Origin: Malus domestica
Lineage: Eukaryota > Streptophyta > Magnoliopsida > Rosales > Rosaceae
NCBI RefSeq assembly: GCF_042453785.1
Contig: NC_091672.1
Coordinates: forward strand, 2,609,001 to 2,673,000
Direction of reading: 5' to 3'
DNA: 64,000 bases
Positions 24,708 through 35,798 of the stretch are shown here, piece by piece. A program made the position numbers and the translations under genes. The notes under the pieces were generated by a model. The model saw nothing but the letters and a program-made list of their open reading frames with translations, was not told where the DNA came from and ran no database searches. Each line of letters opens with the position of its first letter. The first letter of the stretch is position 1.

Positions 24708-26964
24708 ATGTCGTTCACTCACACGCACCCTTCCAAAACCCTAACCTGCACTTCCTTCTCCGGAAACCCTAACATCTTCAGACGACTCACCACCATCTCC
24801 ATGGCGACGGACCGAGCCGCCGCCGTCCCCTCCCCGACGCAGCAGCGGAGGAGGACCATGTCCGCTCTAGAAGCCCGAGTCTCCCTCGTTGCCGCTCTCG
24901 CTTCTCAAGCGTCGTCTCTCTCCCAGCGACGTAAATGTTCAACACATCTCCCTCCCACACACACACTTGAAGCTTTCATAAGTTTACAATTTGATCCCTG
25001 CCAACAATTTTGCTTCAACGTTTTGCCCTTTTAACTTGCAGTTTTGCTCGAATTGGCCACGGAGACTGCAAAATACGTCTTCCCCAAACAGTTCGAGGCT
25101 CGTACTCTCGAAGAAGCCCTCATGGCAGGTAAATTTTTGGGCATTTTTTGAAAAAGCGATATTTTAAAGTACTCTAATATACGGGAATGGGGATTCGAAC
25201 TTGGGTGCCGGGACAGGTTGCCCCTGGCTAACTGGCCTAACCACATATGCGGCATTTATTTTCAATTAATTTTTCTGTGTATATTTGGTGTAGTTCCGGA
25301 CCTTGAAACGGTGAAGTTCAAAGTTCTGAGTAAGAGAGACCAATATGAGATCAGAGAAATTGAGGTTTTGCAAAAAGCTTCATTTTTTTTCGGTTCCATT
25401 TTCGCCATCTTGCGATTACTCAGTTTAGTTGTAATTCACTGTTTCATGTAAACAATGACTAATTGGGATTGTGACTGTGTGGAATCAGCCTTACATTATA
25501 GCAGAGACAACAATGCCTGGAAAGACTGGTTTTGATTTCAATGGTGCATCTCAATCCTTCAATGTCTTAGCTGAATACCTGTTTGGTAAGGTACTTCGAA
25601 ATTTCGTCCCCCTTTTCTTTTCAGGGTTTTTATTTATTTTCCTTCTTGCAATGATATGGTTTTTAACATATAATTTTGTTTATTTAACCACTTAATGTGA
25701 TTTTGTTATCCATCTAACCCTGTTTGGCTATCTTACTTTATTCTTATGCCGGTTAAGAATACCACAAAGGAGAAAATGGAGATGACCACACCGGTTTATA
25801 CACGTAAAGTTCAATCTGATGGGGAGAAAATGGAAATGACAACTCCTGTGATAACAAAGAGGGTAACTCTTATGCACTCATCTTATGTTAATGTTATCTG
25901 GCACCATGTGTATTTTGCTGATGATTCAAACTAAGATGTTATACCTGAAGTTCTGCTGAGATTACATGTTCTTTCGTGTAAGTTTCAAATGCTTATAATT
26001 ATCCGTGCAAAAATGTTGCAAGAAACTCATACACCAAAATATTAGCTCATGAAGTTGGCCATGGTTGTCTCATTTAGTTTGTCCATTTTGGAATTGAATA
26101 TTTAATTTTAATATATGTTTTGGTGGTGTAAGTCTGGATTGGTATTTTGGCCTCTTTCCCAATATGTTATATTTAATCCTTCTTTTTTCACGATCTACTT
26201 TCTCTATAATTGTATCTAGCTGGGAGATCAAGATAAATGGCAGATGTCCTTTGTCATTCCCTCGAAATACGGTGCCAATGTGCCATTGCCTAAAGATCCA
26301 TCTGTAAGGATCGAAGAGGTCCCTAGGAAAGTAGTTGCAGTTGTTGCCTTTTCAGGTCTGTTCTCTCCTTATATTATCAGCTATGTAGATATTTTGTGAA
26401 TTTGGGTTATTGTATTGAAAGTACATGATTCTATGTGGTAAATTGCATTCAAGTCCAAGATTCCACTAGTTGTTGAGCATGGTTATATCTAGTTCATGTG
26501 GTGTGCTATTGTAGCTGAAGTTTAGTTAAGTATTAGTTAATTGCAGGAAACATGTGGTAATAATTACAGTCTCAATTTCACTGAGAGTAATTTATGGTTT
26601 GTTTAGTCTAGATTTTTCGACTGCATCATGACAGTTTATGCTCGCAATGTCAAATCAGGGTTTGTTACTAATGAGGAAGTTAAGAAACGAGAATCCAAGC
26701 TAAGGGAAGCTCTGAAAAATGATGGACAGTTCCAAGTGAAGGAGGGAACTTCAGTGGAAGTTGCACAGGTACGTTCTTCACTGCATTATAAATAAGAAAT
26801 ATGTCAGAACAATCTAATTTCAAGGTACTTTATGTACACATTGTCTTTTAAAATGCCATTTACACTTTTCCCTTTCAATATGAATGCAGTATAATCCACC
26901 ATTTACACTTCCATTTCAACGGCGTAATGAGATCAGTCTGGAAGTCGAAAGTAAAGAGGAATAG
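24708..26964 (+). CDS. SOUL heme-binding family protein, chloroplastic
   Basis: Eight coding exons: 24708-24930, 25042-25128, 25294-25364, 25489-25590, 25758-25862, 26220-26355, 26659-26768 and 26890-26964, giving 302 aa with all introns GT-AG. The Ser/Thr/Arg-rich N-terminus (about 60 residues) looks like a transit peptide. The SOUL fold runs from [20 protein letters not shown] through [20 protein letters not shown], the duplicated EKMEMTTPV motif (twice in exon 5), [20 protein letters not shown] and [13 protein letters not shown], to the C-terminal [26 protein letters not shown]22 proteins bind heme or other tetrapyrroles. It resembles the Arabidopsis heme-binding-like protein At3g10130, from memory. 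An upstream helical region ([20 protein letters not shown]) is present before the fold. The ligand is not established. Confidence 0.9.
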
Positions 26965-28036
26965 TAGTTTCTATACAGAAATTTACAATCTTGTGGTCGA
27001 TCAACTATACACCATTTCTCCTGTAAAGAAAGTAGAAACTAAAGTGAGTCGGATATCTGCCAATCAAATATATTATGTAATGTCATACAGTATGTAAATA
27101 TAGTAATAGGGACTACATAAAGTTTGTGACATACCAGTTTCTGAGATGTATATTGGTTACTCTCTTCACCTATTCTTCTGGTGCCATTGAATATGTTCAT
27201 CCGGTTCTCTTTTATTCCTTTTCATTCATTCTCTTCAAGTTGTTGCTTATGCATGCATATAGTCAGCGGTATATAAATTCATTGTTCATTCAGATGATTA
27301 TGGAGGGAAATTCTGTTAATTGACTTGAGATACTTATTGGTGCATAAGAAGTGAGAGTTGTTTAACTGAAATGTGAAATGCATACGTCATTGTTTCTTGC
27401 TTGCATTACAGGTGCCCACCAACATATAAAACTAAGCTACTCCCAGTGTGCCTAGTGCTTTATGATGGAAGCCAAAATAAGTAATGGCAACCTAGTCAGT
27501 CTCGGCCTTTATAGTGCTTATAGTGAAGTTTGAATGTATGACTACCCACTGGGATCGAAAAGCGATCGAACATGGCCTCCTGATTGTTCTTTAGAGTTTA
27601 GATAAGAATACATGTCCTAGTAAGACGAAACAGAGTAGCTATAATTCAAACTTGAAATGCCAATAGCACAACCATGTGCTATAAAGAAATCTAAAGTACT
27701 TGTGCTTTTCTGTAGGACCTTTTATTTCCTTATCTGGTTTCCTATCAACAAGGAGGGACCTATGTTTGTTCTACGAGAAGCTGATATGGGAAATAAAGGG
27801 TAGATACAGACCGTTTCAGTGGACAACTTGGCTAATAAGTTTCTGCATAGTTTGCAATATTATTTGGCCATCTAGTTCTTCTTGTAGACTGTAGAGTGTC
27901 CTACTTAGTAATTTGAATTTGTTACTGAACGCAACAAGTAGATCTTTACTGAATGAAATGTTCTTTTGGCTTTCATTTACCTAGAGTTCAGTTACATGAT
28001 TGTAAGAATGATGCAACAAGGACTCTATGTATATAT

Positions 28037-28353
28037 TGTGAGGATGTGAAGGTAAAAGAGTCCCACATCGGTGAAAGGAGAAACCTTGCAAGGTCTTATA
28101 ACAGGTTGAGTTACTTCTCATATTGCCAGTTGGTTTTATAGTGGAACCTCAACTTTCTTTATGGTATCAGAGCAGGTTGGCCCATGTGTGAAGCCCAACG
28201 GCTACACGTGCTCCAGATCACCCAATTTGTGTTGTCCACAAGTTTGGCTTGAAAATTCACTACATGTGAGGGAGCGTGTGAGGATGTGAAGATAAAAGAG
28301 TCTCACATCGGTAAAAGGAGAAACCTTACAAGATCTTATAATAGGTTGGATTG
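28037..28353 (+). mobile_element. TRIM-like small LTR element
   Basis: TGTGAGGATGTGAAG starts at 28037 and again at 28277. Both copies continue with GAGTCYCACATCGGTRAAAG and CTTATAAYAGGTTG, forming two LTR-like repeats about 240 bp apart. After the first is TGGTATCAGAGC (from about 28161), the primer-binding site complementary to initiator tRNA-Met. A purine tract GTGAGGGAG stands before the second. There is no coding capacity. The second LTR is truncated after about 75 bp. Confidence 0.75.
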
Positions 28354-28601
28354 ACCAAGAATACTCCTAAGCATCAGTAAAACATTTCTGTAGTGCTACC
28401 GGAACCACCATGTTTGGTATATGAAGTACAGTAGAGGTAATCTATTGCCCTTCTTCCATGATATACACACACAAGCAATTTTACTAGAGCAGTTGACTTA
28501 TTCTATCATTCCATTATGGGAAGTTGCAAGAGGCTTTCATAATGGGAGCACTAGCACCACCACCACCACAAAATGTAATAATTTGGATGCATAAAAAAGA
28601 T

Positions 28602-28930
28602 AGGGGTGTGATATCACACATCCCTTTTTACTTCTCTCACATCCTTTTAATTTTCGGCCGTCGAATCAGATGAATTAAAGAAGATCAAAGGATATAAATT
28701 AATTAAGAGGTCGCACTTGGTGCGATGGCAAGTGCCTTCGCCCATGAGCGGTAGGTCTCGGGTTCGAGACTTGGGAGCAGCCTCTCCATAAATGGGGGTA
28801 AGGCTAGCCGACATTCACCTCTCCCAGACCCTGCTTAAAGCGGGAGCCTTGTGCACTGGGTACGACCTTAAAGGATATAAATTAACAAAGGGTGTGATAA
28901 GTAAAAAGGGATGTGTGGATAGCACATCCC
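28602..28930. mobile_element. MITE of the GGGGTGTGATATC family, interrupted by a SINE
   Basis: Ends GGGGTGTGATATCACACATC and GATGTGTGGATAGCACATCC are inverted repeats that extend inward through CCCTTTTTACTT. The 8-bp duplication AAAAGATA flanks it (28594-28601 and after 28930). A SINE with its own duplication sits in the middle. An uninterrupted relative lies at 32133-32279. Confidence 0.88.
28703..28869 (+). mobile_element. tRNA-derived SINE, second full copy
   Basis: Near-identical to the SINE at 1368-1531, from GAGGTCGCACTTGGTGCGAT to GTGCACTGGGTACGACC. It has a 16-bp target-site duplication AAAGGATATAAATTAA at 28687-28702 and 28870-28885. It is inserted inside the MITE. Confidence 0.92.
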
Positions 28931-29389
28931 AAAAGATAATGTGTCAATAGCGGGAATTATTATTAACATTTCAAAAGGGCACTCCTTCCTCATTTTTATT
29001 CATTCGGGTGGAGTGGAGGATAACTATTTTGACGTGCCAATAACATAAGATATGCTTTGTATATATATATATATATATTTTTTTTTTTTGTGATTTGGCA
29101 GGTGAGGCATATGTATTGCTACATCACCCTTTCGTCATATTACATGCTCGTTGGTATTTCGACCTGATATAGAAAATTGTTTACCTCGCTTTTGATATTT
29201 GTTATGACGTGACAGTTTCTTCCCCTTTTTACCACCAAGTTGTATGAAATTTCTTGGAAATTCATTTCTTTAGCTTGAACCGTTTTATTATAACTAACTT
29301 TCTGTGTTTTTCTCTTAGACGTTTTGTTTTGTTTTTTCTTTTTTCACTTATGAGATAGAGGCTTAGAGCAAAATGTTAGATCAAGACAT

Positions 29390-29740
29390 AGGAAGACTTG
29401 GATGTAGAATTTAAGGAAAGACATAGAGTACTTTAACTAACGGAAGACTTAGCGTAAAACCGAGCTCAATGGCATTCTATGATTTATCAGCCGACCTCAT
29501 TTAGTAAAATAAGGCTTTCTTCCTTCTTCTTTGTTGTTGGGGCTTGGTTGTGATTCTTGTGTACTACAGAGATGCATGAGACTAAGGTTTTGAATGACTT
29601 GCAGATTCTACGATTAGGATGCAACATACCAAATAGAGAACAGATTGAGAACTTCTATCAATACCGAGCGCAGTAATGTTTTAGGATTCATACAACCGAC
29701 CTCATTGAGTGAGATAAGGCTTTGTTGTTATTGTTGTATT
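29390..29740 (+). repeat. two degraded LINE 3' ends
   Basis: At about 29455-29550 (ACCGAGCTCAATGGCATTCT ... GCCGACCTCATTTAG ... CTTTGTTGTTG) and 29655-29738 (CGAGCGCAGTAATGTTTTAG ... CAACCGACCTCATTGAGTG ... GGCTTTGTTGTTATTG). Both match the 3' terminus of the RTE-type LINE seen at 54385-54482, but are more diverged. They are 5'-truncated dead copies of a related subfamily. Confidence 0.65.
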
Positions 29741-29932
29741 AAGAACTTATATGTGAGAAGGGAAAGAAAAGCTAAACTGTATTTTTTTCATGGGTCTTTG
29801 TTTACTTTACATGTATGTTACAGAAAACCGATCATGCGGAGAGATACTTGTTTTCTTTTCTTCTTTCCCTTTTCATTTTGTTTGAAAGGAGAGATAAGTA
29901 TACAATTCTACATACTAACGATTATACTATTG

Positions 29933-30424
29933 CTAGTTTAGTTCAGGTATGCTTTGTAGAACAGGTTTCCACCCTTCACATTTACCATCATCGTTGAAGC
30001 TGCTAGTATTACTCTTCTCTACGCCTTTTTCACTTTGAAGCCGAGAGACCATTTCATCAAGAACCGCAACTCCTCCCTTTATCAACATCTCCTGCAACTC
30101 TTGCTTTCTAATAACCAGCTTAATCCTTACGACTTTTGTTTCTTGTTCAGGTTCGGCTTCTGCAGGCTCCGAAAACCTCACCTTCTTCTGGGAAGCCTTT
30201 TTCGGCGGTGGCAGAGGGAGAGGTACGAGATAGTAGAGGTGACCACCAAGCAACTTGGAGTCTGGCCGGAGATGCTGGTAGACTGGAGCCGTCTCAGATA
30301 TTGCATGGCCGGAAAACTCCGATAACACCTGGTAAACTTTCATGTCTGCTCTGTACTCTAAGATTTTCCCATCAGGTCTCATAACCTTTGTTATATTTTC
30401 TTGCATAACCAAGCAATTCCCCAT
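29933..30424 (-). CDS. PADRE (DUF4228) domain protein, predicted N-myristoylated
   Basis: Intronless, 163 aa, beginning MGNCLVMQENITKVMRPDGK. The N-terminal MGNC is a strong N-myristoylation signal with a neighbouring Cys for palmitoylation, implying plasma-membrane attachment. The PADRE N-terminal pattern follows: VMRPDGKILEYRADMKVYQV, then HAISETAPVYQHLRPDSKLL and GHLYYLVPLP. A basic stretch KKASQKKVRFSEPAEA comes next, then the C-terminal helical part with VVRIKLVIRKQELQEMLIKG. PADRE proteins are plant-specific and many respond to pathogens or abiotic stress; no biochemical activity is established. The frame is open upstream to 30658, but a TATA box (30510-30517) lies inside that extension, so Met at 30424 is the right start. 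It resembles Arabidopsis At5g03890, from memory. Confidence 0.88.
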   Translation of the reverse strand: MGNCLVMQENITKVMRPDGKILEYRADMKVYQVLSEFSGHAISETAPVYQHLRPDSKLLGGHLYYLVPLPLPPPKKASQKKVRFSEPAEAEPEQETKVVRIKLVIRKQELQEMLIKGGVAVLDEMVSRLQSEKGVEKSNTSSFNDDGKCEGWKPVLQSIPELN

Positions 30425-30509
30425 ACTTTTGCTTGTCACAACTTGTTGGTAAGAACAAAACTTTGGCTTTAGAAACGTTGGGTATTGTGAGTGGAACATA
30501 GATGGGTTG

Positions 30510-30517
30510 TATATAAA
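30510..30517 (-). promoter_or_regulatory. TATA box of the PADRE gene
   Basis: TTTATATA on the minus strand, about 86 bp upstream of the ATG at 30424. This leaves room for a short 5' UTR and argues against the longer upstream reading frame being translated. Confidence 0.65.
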
Positions 30518-30658
30518 GGAGATGGTTACAATCCTCCCCTTCATTTTGCTTAATATTACAAATATACCTTGTTTCTCTCTGGACCCCACCTTTTTTTGGA
30601 ACATTAAACTATAGGTTGATGACCAAGTGGGTGAAGTAATCATAGATGTTGGATACAC

Positions 30659-32132
30659 ACTTGATTTGGGTGGATGAAATGGTTGGTGAGTAAGATAAGC
30701 GGAAAGTAAATAATAAATTAAAACATCATGGGTAGTTTAGAATAGGATTAGTACTAAGCAAGATCTGCAATGATTAAAGCAAAAATCTATTTATTCTCCT
30801 GTCTCTTTGTTGTTGTGTGAGTCGATTTATCGCGTAATAAGATGACGCGTCAAATAAGTATATTGAGTCAATTATCACTAAACCTCATCATACAAGAAAA
30901 AACTCTCTTGTAACCAAGATATAAATCTAATGACATCGTTTGTCCATGTATTCAATAAGTGCACGATGCTTGCTGCATGGTGACACGGGCTACAAGAGAG
31001 TCTCTACTATTATCTTCTTTATGTATTGTTAGTCGACTCACCGAGTTATAATTAATATTACGAGTCAAATCAGTGTTTAATTAAGTGGGTTATCACCAGA
31101 CTCCATCACACAGTAAAAGATCAGCTAAGATCCAGTGTAAGGCCACTATAACAAAAGGACCCAAGTGGTTGACTCCTTTTCTTGACTTGTATTTTGTTTT
31201 TGCAACAGTCGATGTTTTCTGTAGCGGCTTCCAGCAGTTGCTTTAAAACTTGCCCCATTTAGGTCGGCATGGCTGGAACCTGGAACGCATGATGAAATCA
31301 CAGAAACCGTTTTCTATTTCCCCTTTGTGTCTCACTCAGTGTGGATGCCAAACAGGAAGGCATCTTTCATGTTTATAAATGGTCCCTTCTGTCCGTTCAA
31401 TGAGTCCAGAAAAGCCTCTACTTGAACGCAATTCTAAGGTTCATGTCCAACTCTAGCTTTTGTGGCAAATTATGGGGCTTCACTTCGGTGCTACGTTGCA
31501 TTAAATGCTACGAACATTAGATAACTTGTATTTACAAGATCACAATAAAAACAATTATTCAAATCAATTCAAGTTATTAATGCTCGTGGCATGGAATAAT
31601 TTCTGTAAATTATGAGATGGTATTCTTGTGTGAAATAAGATTTTCTAGTTTTAGCCCCTAATTTATAGCCTTGTTCTACTTTTTGCCTCCTAAACTTTTA
31701 ATTTGTGTCAATGTTCTGCTTGCAAGCTTGCATTTAGTTCGGTCAATTATTCCATCAAATTGAAGGTTAACTTTTGGTCCATTGTGCACAATAGAAGCTT
31801 TTGAATTTGTGGCAGGTGTTTAAGTTTTAATTCTTCTCAATATTTTTTTTCTAATAAATCAATTCTTCCAAGTAGCATTTTCTTGATGCATTTGGTTGTC
31901 CATTGCACAAGATAGAATTAATGTAAAATTATGACAGAACTGAAACCGATGGTTTGGGGATAGTGGCATAAGTTTGTAGGACAAAGTGGGAAATGCAAAA
32001 ATTTAGGGCATTGCTAAAAGTGGAAGCATGCTACAGTTAGTTGTCTATGTGTTCATAAGAAATTATAGGGGTGTGTAGCATGCTACAGTTATGTTCATAA
32101 GAAAATCTTAGGGGTGTGATAAGAAAATCTTA
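30659..32132. other. intergenic, no gene seen
   Basis: AT-rich DNA without recognisable coding. A duplicated fragment AAATCTTAGGGGTGTGAT stands at 32104-32121, just before the MITE that starts at 32133. Nothing else was identified. Confidence 0.4.
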
Positions 32133-32279
32133 GGGGTGTGATATCCACACATCTCGTTTTACTTCTCACACATTTTTTAAATTTTCGGCCGTCAGATCGG
32201 ATGAATTGAAGAAGATCAACAAATAAAAATTATCAAAAGTGTGTGAGAAGTAAAATGAGATGTGTAGATAGTACATCTC
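32133..32279. mobile_element. MITE of the GGGGTGTGATATC family, intact copy
   Basis: 147 bp. Ends GGGGTGTGATATCCACACAT and GATGTGTAGATAGTACATCTC. The core TTCGGCCGTCAGATCGGATG is shared with the copy at 28602. The 8-bp duplication AAATCTTA lies on both sides (32125-32132 and 32280-32287). Confidence 0.88.
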
Positions 32280-32606
32280 AAATCTTAACGTTGACGCAAT
32301 ACAGATCTCAAATACATTAACGGTCACGAATCACTCATACGCGGCTGACGCTATGAGTGCTGATTAAATAATTAAATGGAGGAGGTTATAGATATTTCTT
32401 AGCCCAAAAAATGTGATCTCTAATTTGTTACGCATGTCCCCACAAAGACTATATAGGGTGGGAAAGGCTTGTGTGCTTTTCGATTTTTACCTAAATGTCC
32501 CTGTCAAGCGAAATACGTGTTGGTTAGGCATTGCTCTGCCGCTCGCGGCTCACACTGGACCATTTGAGGCGCACTCAGGTATCCCAATGAGGTCAAACGT
32601 GCTGCC

Positions 32607-32932
32607 TTTTAGTTAAAATGATCTTTGAGATTTACATAACTTCCTACTTTGATCCTTGAGATTTGAAATCAGTATAAGTGATTCCTGAGATTATCCACCA
32701 TCAATCATTTTAGTCCTTGGGTGAAAAATTATGTTAAATATGGATCAAAATGATAAAATTATCCTTAATTTAATAATTAATATGCCAAAATGATTTGACA
32801 AAAATAATGATATTTTGTCATTTTACCCTTATTTTATGGAGATTTTTCACAAAATGACCAAAATGATTGATTATAGACAAACTCAATGACCAATTTTATT
32901 GTTTCAAATCTCAGAGACTATTTTGGCTAAAA
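32607..32932. mobile_element. hairpin MITE with about 75-bp arms
   Basis: The left arm TTTTAGTTAAAATGATCTTT with CTTTGATCCTTGAGATTTGA pairs with the right arm (TCAAATCTCAGAGACTATTT, ending GGCTAA). ATCAATCATTTTAG / CAAAATGATTGAT close the inner end. No coding. The borders are approximate. Confidence 0.65.
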
Positions 32933-33120
32933 AGCCGCATCATTTTCTACTTGCCCTACAACTTGATTGCTTCACCCCAAATACGAGAAAGTTTTTCGTA
33001 TGCTCGGAACACGGCTACCTGATGTTATTATATGATACGTTGGATGATATATTGTGTGATAAGTGTTCTCAATGCACAGACTTCTCCTATGAAAATCAAA
33101 TGGTAAAACAAGAGAAAATT

Positions 33121-33495
33121 GGTTCCACAAAATTGTGGAGTAACTCCTCGAAGTAGTTCGTGGACAATTCACAGAGCTTTGTACTTATGATCGGAATTGT
33201 TCATATTAAAAAACACTATGTAAAGATTTATCTCTATGCAAAATCAAATTGAAATTAAGGTTGTTTAGTTAATCAACTATAGCAAATAGATAGAAGATTC
33301 GTAATACTTTATTAATTCTGACTATATTATACAGTTCGATAACTAAATGATATTTTATATATATATATATATTTTATAAATGATCAGTTCATAATGATTT
33401 TTAATTGAACAATTCCGATTATAATCATAAAATTCTATGAATTTGTCGCGAATTTTTTTATGCACGCTTTTCTCCACGATTTTGTGGAGTCGTGT
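33121..33495. mobile_element. hairpin MITE, copy 1
   Basis: GGTTCCACAAAATTGTGGAG at the left pairs with CTCCACGATTTTGTGGAGTC at the right, and the pairing continues to GATCGGAATTGTTC / GAACAATTCCGATT. The centre (ATTAAGGTTGTTTAGTTAAT and following) is shared with the element at 45452-46062. A short (TA)n lies near 33357. Confidence 0.65.
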
Positions 33496-33875
33496 ATCTC
33501 TCACACGATAAGGGGTGGGGATTGTGATTTGGAACAACAATTTGGTCAATTGAAAAAGAAATAAAATTAGTCCTTGATGAGCTATGAAAAGGACTGAGAC
33601 CCACTTGAGAGCTATATATATGGCATGAATCATGGTGATAAAAAGAGTAACATCAGTTTTCTTTTTAGTTGTGGTGAGTGATGCTGTCAACACGCATGTT
33701 TGAAATATGAATTTTGGCAATTCACCTTTTTACTAGTGGAAAAAGAAATTATCATCTTTTACTTTAGAAATACCAAGCAAGAAAAGCAAAAAATGACAAT
33801 GATTCTACCTTGATATCTAACACGAGGGAAATACCCACTTCCCTGCCTATTAACTTTTTCTTTTGATTTTTATTT

Positions 33876-33947
33876 AGTTTATATTTCAAAGTCTTCTGAG
33901 GTCTTCATCTAGTTTATATTTCAAAGTCTTCTGAGGTCTTCATCAAT
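33876..33947 (+). repeat. 37-bp tandem duplication
   Basis: TAGTTTATATTTCAAAGTCT followed by TCTGAGGTCTTCATC occurs twice in direct succession. It has no function that can be read from the sequence. Confidence 0.7.
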
Positions 33948-34029
33948 TTAGATGGAGGGTTTAGAGAAAAAAGAGATAGAGGAAAGTTTTTGAAGACTTG
34001 GAAAAAAAAACTATATAAAAAAAAGAAAG

Positions 34030-34103
34030 ATATGGAGTACTTGAAGCAACAGAAGACTAGGCGAAACCAACAACAGTAACATTCTAAGATTCATACAACC
34101 AAT
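34030..34103 (+). repeat. degraded LINE 3' fragment
   Basis: ATGGAGTACTTGAAGCAACA through ACATTCTAAGATTCATACAA follows the spacing of the LINE C-terminal and 3' region (LEYLDLT ... RRFIQP-like). It is cut off at the hAT-like element that starts at 34114. Confidence 0.4.
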
Positions 34104-35201
34104 TAATGGTATACAGGGCCGGCCCTGAGAATTTGGGGGCCCTAGACGAGTCTTCAAAGTGGGGCCCTAAAGTTCTCAGACCTCCGACTCTTTGTATATT
34201 GGTATGTAGTAAAAAGAATTCGCTAATTACATAAAAAATATATCTTCATCGAATATCATTTAAAATTAATATCAAAATAAAATATATATACTAACATTAC
34301 TTGATATTACATGTCACATGTCTTTATACACAAATGCACTAAGATTGAGAGTGAAGAGTAATAAAACTGGATGATCAAGAGAGTAAAAAACAATAAAACT
34401 TAATTGACAAATATAATAATTCAACAACGCCAAGTGATTCTCTTGTGTTCTTTCTAAAATCAACAGACACTAGCGAATCAATTTAGAATAACCTAGTTTA
34501 ACAATAAATTATTGAAAAAGAAAATTTAAATTCAAAGTTATGGTTACCTCAAATTATAATCTTCAGGACCAAGTGATAGTTGCTTAAACATTCAATAGAA
34601 ATAGAAAGACTGAGAAGTTGAAAGAAAAAGGATTACAAAATTATGATTATTTTGGTTTTTGTTATTTTCAAAAGCAAAAGAAAAAAAAATGCATTTGGAT
34701 AGATTGAGGCCATTAATTTCACTAGCTTCTTGTCACATGGGTGGGTGTGTGACAATTGACCTTTGTATGTTTTTTATTTAAGAAACTCAAGTTTTTTCTA
34801 TTTATACAATTTTTATTTAAAATATTTTTGAAAATAAATAAGAGTTTAAACATAAACCACCCACCAACATGAGGTTTTGTTATTTTGTTTCTAAAGTTGA
34901 AAATTTTAAATTCATTCAAAATTAATATTTATTGAATTATTTTAACTCCTTTTGATTCTTGTAATTTTAAAATTGTTAAAGAGCAATTTATCTTTAATTT
35001 TAATCTTTAATTTCATAGATTTGAAAAAAGCAAAAACTAATGCCTACAAGGTGTTTCGAACTGCCCACCCCAATGAAAATAGAGTGAAACCGTTTCTACT
35101 GCACCAATGAAATAATTTTGAGGTTTCTTACGTTTTCTTTATTTATATTTTATATATAGGATGTATAAAAGAATTTGGGGGCCCGCCGAACTTGGGGGCC
35201 C

Positions 35202-35762
35202 TGTTGTACTTTTATGCACAAACGGAACCAAATTCTAACAAAGTATCAATATCAACGTCCTAGGTGAAAGCTAAGACAAACAATCTCAAACTATAACAAG
35301 ATTTACATGGTTCGACGTAAAGCCTACGTCCACGAGCGAAGCACGGCGAGGAATTTCACTAAACAAATGGAAATTACAAAAGAGTGTTTAAACTCTCACA
35401 ACCCAAATCCCACAAATTACAAACCCTAAACCAAACGAGTAGAGAACCCAAAACTAACGGAGAAGATTCTCCCAAATTGCTCTCTAACTCACAAATTGAC
35501 TCTCACCAAATTGCCACACGAATGAGCCACACTAAATACACTAACCCTAAGGTCCTATTTATAGTGCATAGGACTTAGGTTACAATAAGAATCCTAATAG
35601 GAAATAAATCCAAATCCTAATCAAATAGGTAATTAACAAAATCTCTCCACCAAGGAAACTAACTAAGAAGTCAAAACCAAACCCAAATAGGACACCAAAA
35701 CCAAATAGGTAACACAAACTTAATTTATTGCATCATCCTAATTTTGAGCCAAAAACCCAACA
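35202..35762. mobile_element. 561-bp solo LTR nested in the hAT-like element
   Basis: Starts TGTTGTACTTTTATGC and ends AAAACCCAACA (TG...CA with TGTTG/CAACA inverted ends). The 5-bp duplication GGCCC lies at 35197-35201 and 35763-35767. It contains ACATGGTTCGACGTAAAGCC and TACGTCCACGAGCGAAG, a stretch often seen in plant LTRs. No coding remains. Confidence 0.85.
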
Positions 35763-35798
35763 GGCCCTAGGCGACCGTCTACCTCGGCTACCCTCAGG

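Larger units (their letters stand above)
26965..29932. other. intergenic between the SOUL and PADRE genes
   Basis: No host gene seen. Contents listed separately are a TRIM-like LTR element (28037), a MITE holding a SINE (28602) and LINE 3' remnants (29400-29740). A short (TA)n tract lies near 29057-29080. Small ORFs at 27126-27323 and 27700-27894 have no recognisable domain. Confidence 0.45.

Noticed and set aside
30425-30658. 78-residue N-terminal extension of the PADRE ORF
   Set aside because: It contains the TATA box and shows no conserved sequence; the MGNC start downstream matches the family and gives a myristoylation site.
33355-33720. 121-aa minus-strand ORF
   Set aside because: Overlaps a (TA)n tract and the arm of a hairpin MITE; no domain.
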